From positions 3,992-37,685 of the forward strand of contig RWJK01001132.1 in assembly GCA_004335835.1 (NCBI GenBank): DNA of 33,694 nucleotides, read 5' to 3'. Origin of the DNA: Scenedesmus sp. ARA3. Lineage: Eukaryota > Chlorophyta > Chlorophyceae > Sphaeropleales > Scenedesmaceae. The notes under the pieces were generated by a model. That model worked only from the letters and a program-made list of their open reading frames with translations. It ran no database searches and was not told the origin of the DNA. Below are positions 9,601 to 16,876 of the stretch, piece by piece (positions within the stretch are counted from its first letter, which is position 1; each line of letters starts with the position of its first letter). A program made the position numbers and the translations under genes.

Positions 9601-10962
9601 ATAAGCAGTGACCTCACCAATCTCCAAGTCTCATCATACTGCTTATTGCCACCCTGATGCTGCTGCTGCTGCTGCTGCTGCTGCCCCTGCTGCTGCACAC
9701 TTGGCGCAGGTCAATGCCGGCCCGCTGCCTCCTCATATTCTGGACGCGCCCTGCGCTGAGGTCCACCTGAAGAACCCTGGCAGGCTGGTCTCATGCGGAT
9801 TCCTGTACGCTGACAATGACACCGTTACTACCAGCATTAACAACACACTGCAGGTAAGACTTTGAGTTCAGGGCCTGTGTATGTTTACTCTGGCAGGCTG
9901 GTGTCATGCGGCTTCCTGTACGCTGACAATGACACCGTTACTACCAGATTCAACAACACACTGCAGGTGAGGGCTGTAACCTGGGCAGCATGTGTGATAC
10001 ACTGCGGCATTTTGACAAGCGGCAGGCTACCACCCTCTACCAGCATACAGGCCCTCCCGCTAGGTTCAGCCTGCCTTAGCAGGGGTTAGCAGGTACCTGG
10101 CTCTTGGTGTCACGTGTGTCATAGGCGTGTCTCAAACTCAGGCTTGCACCGCTGCAGCACGGGCGGACCAGCATCCTGCTGCTGCTGCTGCTTGCGAAAC
10201 CCTGTTTGATTCATGCACTGCAGGTGTGGTCACGGCTGTCACAGCACAAGGCGGGCTCCGGCAGCATCAGCAGCCTGGTACTGGCCAAAACGACCGCAAC
10301 CCAGATTTCTTTTGTTTCCTGGGGCTTGTTCTGCTGCAGGTGTGGTTCACTGCCATCACAGCACAAGGCAGCATCGCCAGCCTGGTACTGGCCGATGCGA
10401 CCGCAATTCAACGCTTGCTTTGCCTCTTTTGTGCTTGTTCTGCTGCAGGTGTGGTTCACTGCTGTCACAGCACAAGGCGGCCGCTCAGGCAGCATCAGCA
10501 GCCTGGTACTGGCCAATGTCCCGTGTTCTTGTAGTGTGCCGTGTTGCGATGTTTAGTGCGCTGCAGGTGTGGTTCACGGCTGTCACAGTACACGGCGGCT
10601 GCTCTGGCAGCATCGCCAGCTTGGTACTGGCCAATGTGACCGCAAAAGTGTTTGTGTTTCTGGTGCTTGTTCTGCTGCAGGTGTGGTTCACTGCTGTCAC
10701 TGCTCAGGGCGGACGCTCAGGCAGCATCAGCAGCCTAGTGCTCGCCAACGCACCCCCAGCAAAGGGCCAGGTGTCGATTGAAGCCATCAACATCCTAGGA
10801 GTCCCTGGCACCGCAGCAGACGTGCCGAATGTCAGTGTATATGCCAAGGGTCAGAAGGCGCAGAGCAGCTATGATGCGGGCAGCGGGGTTTTGAGGATCC
10901 GCGGTTTGAAGCTGGACGCTGGCGCGCAGTTGAATGTGGACTGGCGGCTGCGCAAGGCTTGA
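27..10962 (+). CDS. GH31 family alpha-glucosidase, 5'-partial, ~21 exons
   Basis: Glycoside hydrolase family 31 enzyme, expected to release glucose from alpha-glucosides. Exons joined by phase: 27-93, 410-480, 686-764, 1082-1216, 1717-1847, 2054-2232, 2843-2952, 3533-3612, 3908-3946, 4238-4393, 4574-4691, 5294-5382, 5834-5907, 6219-6283, 6631-6708, 6931-7083, 8147-8248, 8879-8996, 9183-9314, 9710-9853, 10681-10962 (TGA). They give about 799 residues; the N-terminus lies before the window, and the first acceptor could be at 26 or 36. Family landmarks in order: LPRDGRKLTLWNR, NLYSSHPFYL, MPPYWALGLHQSKWGY, LWVDIEYM, nucleophile block WLDMSEPSNF (Asp at visible residue ~259), EYDAHNLYG, RPFLLTRATFPGAGRFTGHW then TGDN (acid/base Asp ~404), GADICGF, GAFYPFSRNH, LRYRLLSYLY, LLVSPVITP, IRGGAILPMQ. 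More than ten NxS/T sequons fit a secretory, vacuolar or lysosomal enzyme. Every junction keeps frame with no stop; the intron after 8996 starts GC. Family call is very secure; substrate (glucosidase versus xylosidase) is inferred. Confidence 0.93.
231..372 (+). repeat. Two degenerate upstream copies of GH31 exon 410-480
   Basis: Copies begin at 231 and 321, each directly after an AG (catgccacag, tgtgccatag), with the same GGACAAGCC start as the real exon at 410. Relative to the real exon, copy 1 lacks a base near its middle and copy 2 diverges, so neither keeps the reading frame. Spacing is ~90 bp. Both lie in the intron between exons 27-93 and 410-480. Confidence 0.85.
939..1362 (+). repeat. 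Partial copies flanking GH31 exon 1082-1216
   Basis: An upstream copy (939-~1001) repeats the exon's 5' part (IIGGLVDLNFFMGPSPEAVI) after CTG repeats and CCGCAG, then runs into a stop. A downstream copy (1291-1362) repeats the 3' part (YHQVIGAAVMLPCWALGLHQ) and ends in its own gtgagt donor. The complete exon lies between them, with the 5' copy upstream and the 3' copy downstream. Confidence 0.88.
1580..1640 (+). repeat. 5'-partial upstream copy of GH31 exon 1717-1847
   Basis: The copy follows a CTG tract and CCACAG and repeats GYANISVLESVVANY almost exactly, then diverges. A second, longer CTG tract (~1664-1711) and CCACAG precede the real exon, so the tract and acceptor were duplicated with the exon start. 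Confidence 0.9.
2314..3182 (+). repeat. Cluster of partial copies of GH31 exons 2054-2232 and 2843-2952
   Basis: 2314-2433 repeats the 3' part of exon 2054-2232 (SWVPIV, then DKIWMRDHKGKTYVGQ) and ends in a GT, but is frame-broken. 2532-2590 is a second fragment of the same exon. 2590-2650 and 2703-2755 repeat the start of exon 2843-2952 (YPDYLHPN). About 3105-3182 repeats its 3' part (AACATGAGCAGCTGGCT to GACGGCCTTTG) with a gtgagt donor. The complete exon 2843-2952 again lies between 5' copies upstream and a 3' copy downstream. Confidence 0.82.
3411..3450 (+). repeat. 5'-partial upstream copy of GH31 nucleophile exon
   Basis: The stretch reads GGCTGGACATGAGCGAGCCC and continues to CAAACTTCTGCA, matching the start of the exon at 3533 that encodes WLDMSEPSNFC. 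Only the first ~35 bases are shared before divergence, and the preceding bases (gtgcctgg) do not form an acceptor. Confidence 0.75.
4112..4160 (+). repeat. 5'-partial upstream copy of GH31 exon 4238-4393
   Basis: The sequence CCGCACCACCTGCCAGACGG matches the start region of the exon at 4238 that encodes NRTTCQMAC. It follows a CATGCAG acceptor-like site and diverges after ~50 bases. Confidence 0.75.
4692..5250 (+). repeat. CTG/GGC-interrupted repeats and ~92-bp repeats upstream of GH31 exon 5294-5382
   Basis: The intron starts with CTG runs interrupted by GGC, ending CCGGCTGCAGCCACAAACAG; the same end recurs at ~4967-4989. The following segment (GGCACCATCTGAAGGCG) occurs at ~4891 and ~5008. 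From 5052 a ~92-bp unit ends CTGCTGCAGGGC and repeats the start of the next exon (CCCTGATGCTGGGCGCTTCA at ~5104, a variant at ~5211) before the complete exon at 5294. Confidence 0.82.
5421..5645 (+). repeat. Three 3'-partial downstream copies of GH31 acid/base exon
   Basis: Copies at ~5421-5474, ~5519-5564 and ~5615-5640 repeat the exon's end (GGCAACTGGGAGAACCTGTG) followed by GCAGGTGAGG. Each keeps the donor, and the third is shorter. They lie in the intron after exon 5294-5382. Confidence 0.88.
5972..6014 (+). repeat. 3'-partial downstream copy of GH31 exon 5834-5907
   Basis: The copy repeats GCAGACATATGCGGCTTTGC through GACATGACCCAG and is followed by gtgtgt. It is ~43 bases long, preceded by a nine-base G run, and lies in the intron after the real exon (ADICGFADMTQ). 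Confidence 0.85.
6529..6624 (+). repeat. (CTG)32 microsatellite just before a splice acceptor
   Basis: Thirty-two uninterrupted CTG units, followed by CACCAG and then exon 6631-6708 of the GH31 gene. The tract occupies the position of the polypyrimidine tract. It is the longest uninterrupted CTG run in the window. Confidence 0.97.
7131..7582 (+). repeat. Tandem 84-nt exon-like cassettes downstream of GH31 exon 6931-7083
   Basis: Copies of the exon's 3' half (ALVAAKGGTLARPLLFSDPS) occur at 7131-7214, 7261-7344, 7392-7475 and ~7512-7582; a decayed remnant lies at ~7645-7695. The first three are each exactly 84 nt, follow an AG (cattcag or ccatcag), begin GGTCAATGTGGC, are open in frame and end before GT (gtgggt, gtaggt, gtaagg). 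Their phases (2 in, 2 out) match the real exon, so each could be spliced in without shifting frame. The fourth copy has no matching acceptor. Confidence 0.9.
7746..8425 (+). repeat. Four partial copies around GH31 exon 8147-8248
   Basis: The motif GCAGTGGATGCTGGG occurs at 7746, 7915, 8041 and, in the real exon, 8159. Upstream copies repeat QWMLGEGLLVSP with changes and then diverge; those at ~7905 and ~8030 follow an AG. A downstream copy (~8359-8430) repeats GGCCTGCTGGTCAGCCC and continues to GCGACTG with a GT after it. Short CAAGT-type repeats lie at ~7808-7856. Confidence 0.87.
8574..8733 (+). repeat. 32-bp minisatellite, five units, in a GH31 intron
   Basis: Units begin GTCAGGAGCCAACGAGAGGC at 8574, 8606, 8638, 8670 and 8702, exactly 32 bp apart, with few substitutions (AAAGAG in unit 2, ATCCAATG in unit 5). 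It lies in the intron between exons 8147-8248 and 8879-8996 and shows no relation to an exon. Confidence 0.95.
8997..9002 (+). other. Non-canonical GC-AG intron donor
   Basis: Exon 8879-8996 ends ATGCAG and the intron begins gcaagc rather than GT. The preceding codons (IRGGAILPMQ) and the next exon at 9183 (KPAAAAVQV) fit the GH31 alignment in phase 0, so the GC donor is likely genuine. Confidence 0.7.
9376..9513 (+). repeat. Two 3'-partial downstream copies of GH31 exon 9183-9314
   Basis: The first copy (~9376-9440) repeats TGACACTGGTGGTGGCACTA and CCGAGCC-like sequence. The second (~9445-9513) is more diverged (GAGCCGTCAGCCAAGCG, GCACGAGCCCAAG). Neither has a clear donor left. Confidence 0.78.
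9897..9966 (+). repeat. 3'-partial downstream copy of GH31 exon 9710-9853
   Basis: The 70-nt copy repeats the LVSCGFLYADNDTVTT coding segment with only a few changes. It is bounded by GGCAG and by CTGCAG|gtgagg. Inclusion would shift frame (70 nt, wrong phase), so it is probably skipped. Confidence 0.87.
10224..10680 (+). repeat. Four 5'-partial upstream copies of the GH31 last exon
   Basis: Copies start at 10224, 10340, 10449 and 10567, each straight after CTGCAG; the real exon starts at 10681. Spacing is 109-118 bp. Each repeats VWFTAVTAQGGRSGSISSLV-coding sequence, diverges in the rest of the unit, and ends at another CTGCAG. The copy at 10567 is in frame with the real exon and open through to it (38 codons); the copy at 10449 meets a stop. 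Confidence 0.92.
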
Positions 10963-11892
10963 GGGTTTAGGGTGTCGCAGGGGTTGATTCATTGTGACTA
11001 TCATTTACATTTCGTGTTGATTGCTTAGACCCTTGGCCTAGGTTGCAGGGGTGGTGTGTGAGCCACGTGCTCTTGCTCTTACGGCATAGGGTTGAGTCAA
11101 CGCAGCAAACTGCAGCTCCAGTCATGGCATGGAGTTTTTGGGTCTGCACATTGTTTGGCTCCTGTGTCGTTTGGGCAGCACCGCTGCCGATGCATGGCTA
11201 AGGGGGTTGCTACTGTCGGCTGACAGCCCCACTGTCACACGCTAGAACCACCAGTGCTGGAGGAGCTGCAGTCACATCGTGATCCATTGCACGCCGCTGT
11301 CGTGAACACAAACGAATTCAGCTGCAGTACAAGGTAGTCTCTTCCTTGTCCAATTCCACTGCTGTCTGTAGCTCGCTTCAACACATCTGAGGACACATAC
11401 CACGACTGGGCACATTAGCACCGTAACACAACACCCGCGCAAAACCTGAAGCGCAGCTCCGAGTATGCTGTTTTGTCGCTCTGACTCTCACTTGACATCG
11501 ACGTCTACGCGGTTCCAAGTTGAATTGAGTGTTAGGCGTGTTGAAGTTTCCGTGTTGTCGCAAAGCATACACTTGCAGCTGCAGTGCGGACCCCTGAGCA
11601 TGCTGGTGTGTTTACAGTAGCATAACAACAGCATTTGCCTGGTTGCAATAGCCTCAAGCCGGTATCATGGAGAACACGAGCGTCGGCGAAAGGTGATACT
11701 GCTAGGGCGGGAGAAGTCACTCCGCTACAGCCTCGCAGCAAGACCAAGCAAACACGCCCGCAGTAACATAATACGATGTACTAAAGACAGCTGGTGTCGT
11801 CTTCGGGCCGCATAGTGCTGACAGGGGTACCTTGCTTGTTGCTGCTGCACTCCAGTACTGCGCCCTGGGCCACAACAGCAGACAGCACGAGT
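10963..11892. other. Intergenic region, no gene seen
   Basis: The stretch holds the 3' UTR of the GH31 gene and the upstream region of the next gene. I see no credible coding exon, no RNA gene, and no TGTAA poly(A) signal of the green-algal type by eye. It is nearly free of CAG tracts. Confidence 0.6.
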
Positions 11893-12290
11893 ATGCTGCT
11901 GGGACCTATCCCCGGCAGCAAGCCCGACTGGCGAGGCGCCAACATCAAAGGCAAGGGCAAGGCAGCTGCAGAAGCTGTTCCTGCCTCGCTGCTGGGTGCA
12001 ACAGGCTGGGAGGCGTGGACGTTCTCGCAGGACCCAAAAGCAGGCTTTGGAAAGTGAGTGTAGCTGTAAGCATCTGCATGCTGCATATACATAGTATATG
12101 TCGTTGTGTGCAGTGTATTAGCTTGCAAAATGCCAATCAAGTGGTTTGCGATGGAAGTACTGAACGCAAAACTGGTTTGCAGGAAACCTCTGCTGATGGT
12201 CCTCCTGCTGCTGCAGGCGGCATTACCACAAGTCGCCCCTCACCCAGACAACTGCCAAGGCCTGCCTGCCCTGTGTAGACCCCAGCGCAG

Positions 12291-12323
<33 letters not shown>

Positions 12324-12659
12324 CTGCTGTCAACCTGCAGCTCAGCAGCTGCCTGGCGGCGGCTGCAGCAGAGCAGCGGCGGCACAGGCGCATGATACAC
12401 ACTCCGCCGGCAAAGAACAGGTGAAAGGAAGTGTGTTGTGTCTGTACTTGGGGTTGCCACAGTGTGGCACCACATTTACATGTGAAAATGTCAATATGTC
12501 AATGCAAACTGCAAAGTCGATGTCACCAATGTCAACAGTGACATGGCCCAAGTTCAATGACTGGAATGCACCTGTTCATTGCTGCAGGCCTGAAGGCAAG
12601 CGTATCCTGGCAAGACCTGCAACAGAAAGCAGCTCGTTGTTGCAAGACGCTCCAGCAAC

Positions 12660-12692
<33 letters not shown>

Positions 12693-13449
12693 GCAGCAGC
12701 CCCTGCCCCTGCGGCCGCGGCCACAGCAGCAGCAAAGTTCATGCAGCAGTGGTGCACTGCAGGCAGCAGCCAGCAGCAGATGCACCAGAACCAGCAGCAG
12801 CATCAAGTTGACGAACAGCCATGCACCGGCAGAGCAGCAGCAGACACAGGCAGGATTACCCGCAGCAACAACTACACCACCATTGCCGGCCAATGACATT
12901 CCAATGCTCTTTGCTGCAGCAGCGGCAGAGCCCCATATAGGCGTTGCAGCATCCGTTGCTGCTGCTAAGGACCCGCGTCAGCCTCCTGCAGGGCACCTTG
13001 TCTGTGCTGCAAACCCAGCAGCAGACAGCAGCACCCTGCTCGGCAGCAGTAGCAGCAGCAGGGCCCTGCAGCAGCTGCAGTACACTGCGCAGCTGCAGGC
13101 GGCGCAGGCGCTGCAGCCAGCGGGTAACCTAGCCAGTGGCAGGACTGGCGTGGCCCCACGGGTGCAGGATGACCCCAACTACTTCAGGACGTGAGTGCAG
13201 CGATGCCTTTGTTTGCATCAACCACTTGATACTCAGTGACTGTAACCAGTCACTGTTGTAGGGCTTGCAGTGCGCTCATGCTGGACCATATCTCAAATCG
13301 TCATTAATTGCGTCCCTGCATGAAGGCCTGAACTTGTGCTTGAAGTTGTTGCCGCCGTTAACTGTTCCTGTGCACTGCCTGCCTCAACTAACTTTTCAAC
13401 CTGGCAGGCTGAAGGACCCGCCCGCATTCCAGCGCTTCTGTGCCACACT

Positions 13450-13536
<87 letters not shown>

Positions 13537-13654
13537 CCAGGCAGGCAGCGTGAGCACTGCAGCGCGGCACGCTGCAGCCCTCAGCATGAGGCAGCGGGCA
13601 GCTGAGGCGCAGGCGCGGCGGGAGGTGGCGGCATTGCACGCTGCGGAGCAGTAG
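11893..13654 (+). CDS. Unrecognised Gln/Ser-tract protein, 4 exons
   Basis: Exons 11893-12053, 12217-12420, 12588-13190 and 13408-13654 join in phase (gtgagt, gtgaaa and gtgagt donors; CTGCAG or GGCAG acceptors) to 404 residues. The start is the first in-frame ATG; a further upstream exon cannot be excluded. The N-terminus (MLLGPIPGSKPDW, GWEAWTFSQDPKAGFGKRHY) is non-repetitive and may be the conserved part. Exon 2 has a Ser run, exon 3 is Ala/Gln/Ser-rich and ends DDPNYFRT. Exon 4 has LKDPPAFQRFCATL, then 28 CAG codons (13451-13534), then an Ala/Arg-rich helix-like tail ending AALHAAEQ. The same CAG unit is read as Ser in exon 2 and as Gln in exons 3 and 4. I recognise no family and assign no function. 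It is the only gene here without obvious exon-edge copies. Confidence 0.72.
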
Positions 13655-14636
13655 TGTTGTTGAACAAACCAGTCCAGGAGCCGTATAAACTGGTGGATTG
13701 CTACACAGCTACTTAGCAAGCAGTGCGAACTGTGCTGCAAGCAGTGTCAGCCAGTTGGTTGGTTCAACCAAGTTGGTGGCTGCGCTGCGCGCTGCAGCGC
13801 AGTGATTATTTTGTACAGGAGCTGCAGTCACAGCCGCTTCGGTAACAGTGCAGACAGCGTGGCCACCCAGCTGGGTGTGCTGCACAGCGCAGCACATGCA
13901 GCAGGGCTCCTTGTGACGCGGTCCGAAAGCAAAGGGTGTTGACGGAGAGAATTGTGCAGCAAATACACGGAAGGTTGGCATTGACAATGTGTTGCGGTTC
14001 AGCCCTGCCACAGCGCGGGCCGCTTTGGATCAGTGACAGCGGGACGGCCGCCTACAAGGCGCCTTGGAACACGGCCGCCTGCAAGGCCCTTCAAGGTGGC
14101 GCCTTGAAACAGAGACGGTCGGCTTCGAGCACTGCTTCATGAGTCATGAAGCCTTTGGAACGTATCAATGATGGCACTGCTCCTGCTTAAACAGCCAGTT
14201 GCTGGCTATCAGTTGAATCAGAGGACAGGCAAGTCAGTCTTGGTGCTCGGCACCATCAGTTCAACTCAATACAATTGGCTGCAGCCCAGCCCAGCAGCAA
14301 CAGCAGTAGTAGTAGCAGCAGCAGCAGACCCCACTTGTGAGCAGATCAGCGAGCGAAGGGGCCTGAAACAACGCAATTCATCAATATTAGATGGTTTCCC
14401 AGGGCAAAGCGTGGACATGATCTCTGCCAACCGTCGATGATTTGTGACAGGTCTGATACTTCCTCAGCGACCACGTACATGCAGGGCCGCAGGCCTAGAG
14501 CACGGCTATTCATGCTTTAGACGTATACATTTCAAATCAACTTGAAACGAAGCACAATTCCTACTTTGTTTTGTACACACACGACACGGAGAAAGGGGCA
14601 AAGGATGGGGAGCAGCTCCTTCGCGAGCCCTCCTAC
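13655..14636. other. Intergenic region upstream of the monooxygenase gene
   Basis: No gene is seen. At ~14046-14110 there is a short imperfect direct repeat (ACGGCCGCCT, CAAGGC) with GGCGCC-containing inverted elements. A perfect palindrome lies at 14134-14152. A short CAG/GTA run occurs at ~14295-14325. Confidence 0.55.
14134..14152. promoter_or_regulatory. 19-bp palindrome with a bZIP-type core
   Basis: The arms GCTTCATGA and TCATGAAGC are perfectly complementary around one G. The centre reads ATGAGTCAT, the classic bZIP (GCN4/AP-1) consensus. It lies ~485 bp upstream of the monooxygenase ATG at 14637. The palindrome is certain; a regulatory role is inferred. Confidence 0.4.
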
Positions 14637-16841
14637 ATGCAAGCTCAAACGGTAGTTATTGTAGGAGCTGGTATATCAGGTCTTCAAGTCGCGCGGGCTC
14701 TCTTGAAGCGAGGCCAGCACCCTCTGGTCATCGAGCAGGGCGAGGCTGTGGGAGGGATATGGACCAACAAGGCATACCCAAGGCTAGGCGTGCATGGTAA
14801 TTGGCTTGCTCGGTGCTCCGTGGGCTGCAGCGGGACGTAGAGCCCTGCAAAGTTTCGGTGAAAGCGCCTTTGAGCAGCCTGCTTTGCCTGTGCTCAGCTG
14901 GTGGCTGACTAAACGATTATTAGTATTTATGCATGACGAGATGGTTTTCTGGACACCTAGACTGGTTCCACTTTGATGTCGCCATGACTTTGACAGCAAG
15001 CACGCCATTTAGGGTCCTGGGCCCACCTCATGGTTAAGGAGTTCTTCTTCGTCTGCGGCGTTGACCATAGACAAAGATCATCACAACCGTAGCCTTGGCA
15101 TGAGGTCTGCAGCACTGCAGGGGAGGCACTCCTCCGCCTAGGAACTACTGCGCGCAGCAGTGACCATGTGATTTGTGCTGCAGCAGGCTCATTCATACCG
15201 CATGCTGCCGTCTATCTCTGCCTGTGCCTTCCTGCAGTGCCGCACGCGTACTATGAGTTCGCTGAGTTCCCATGGCCAGCAGAGCTGTTACAGGATGCGG
15301 GCAGCCACCCCAGCAGCCAAGCAGTGCAGGCGTACGTCCAAGCGTACGCAGAGCACTTTGGGCTGCTGCAGCACATCAGGTAGGCAGCAGCGATCATGCC
15401 AGCTCAGCAGCAGACCGCCGACCTTCGAGTCACAGCAGCACACGGAGCATGCGCAGGGACCAGCAGCTGTGGCTGCCTCTGCATCCTGCAAGCAGCAGGT
15501 TGAGCAGCAGCAGCAACAAGGGCAGCAGCAGCAGCAGCTCATGATCTGCAGCTGTTAGAGACTCCTAAGTATCCTGCAAGCAACTCACGATGTTCCTGCA
15601 AACTCTGCGACCTCCTTGGCTTTGGCTGTTGCTGCAGGTTCCGATGCCAGCTGCTGCGCCTGCAGCTGGTGCCGCAGGGAGGCTGGGCGGTCATCTACCT
15701 GGACAAAGCCAGCGGCCTGTTCCAGGTGCGGACAGGCATGACATGGACAGCAATCACATGAAGCAACTCACAGCAGAACAGCAAATCAGGACATCCACAG
15801 CAGCAAGTGCATGCAGCTGCTGCAGGCGACAGCCTCGCCAACAGCACCATGCATGCCATGCAGCAGGCGGCACACACCAGGCGCACCAACAAGCGCGCCA
15901 GCAGCAGCGAGGGCAGTCCACCAGCAGCGCTTGATGGTTGTGCAGGTTTGGGCAGGTTTGTGCAGAGTGCTTTGAGTGCATGCAAGCGGGAGGGCGTGCT
16001 GCGGCGGGCAACCTTGCTGCAGGTGTTCCCAGCAGTAGCGTGCCAGTGCAGCAGGGGCAGAACACAAGATTTGTTACAGTGTGCTGGTGCTCACGTGCTG
16101 CACGTGTCGCTGCTGCTGCTGCTACTGGTGTCCAGGTGGTGAGCGCCGACTATGTTGTCATGGCGACAGGCATGCATGTCGTGCCCAACGTGCCTGTCTA
16201 CAAGGTGAGGCTGGCAGCCCAGTTATTGAGAACGCGTTTGAGCGCAGCAACAGCAAGTCTGCTGCTGAAGGCCGTTGTCAATGCTTTCAGCGTCCGTTTC
16301 TGATATGTTGCGTGACTGCTGTGCACACAGTGCTTTGAATGCCACGCACCTGCGCATGTTTAGTGTTTGTGGTGATTGGCTGAGTGATTGCTGTGTTCTG
16401 TGCTGCTGCAGGGCATGCAGCACTTCAGGGGGCTGCAGCTGCACTCCAACGACCTGACGGACCCCTCGCTGCTAGCAGGTGAGAGCAGCAGCAGCAGCAG
16501 CGGGATGCTACTGTAAACTGGTGCACCACATTCGCTGGATGCCTGCGTTGCCAGCTTCAAGTCAGCTGCTGTATGTCCGGCCCGCTAGCCGCAAATGTGG
16601 CTGGCTCTGGTACAGTGCCCTCAGCTGCTGCTAAGCCGCAGGTGAAGCTGAGCGTATGACATACACATCCCTTTGCCGTGCACTTGTCTGTACGTTGCTG
16701 CCGCGGCTGCTGTGATTACCCCGCAGGCAAGCGCGTGGTGGTGGTGGGTGGCGGCCGTAGCGCGCTGGACTACGCGGCTATGGTCACAGCCAGCCAGGTG
16801 GCGGCCAGCGTGACGTGGCTGTACCGGCAGGTAAGAACGGT

Positions 16842-16876
<35 letters not shown>

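Noticed and set aside
9897..9966. Extra functional GH31 exon
   Set aside because: It has AG and GT borders, but at 70 nt and in the wrong phase it would shift the frame into the last exon.
231..10680. GH31 gene as a frameshifted pseudogene
   Set aside because: The broken pieces are extra copies. One complete exon of each kind remains, with splice sites and phases that join without a stop, and both catalytic blocks are intact.
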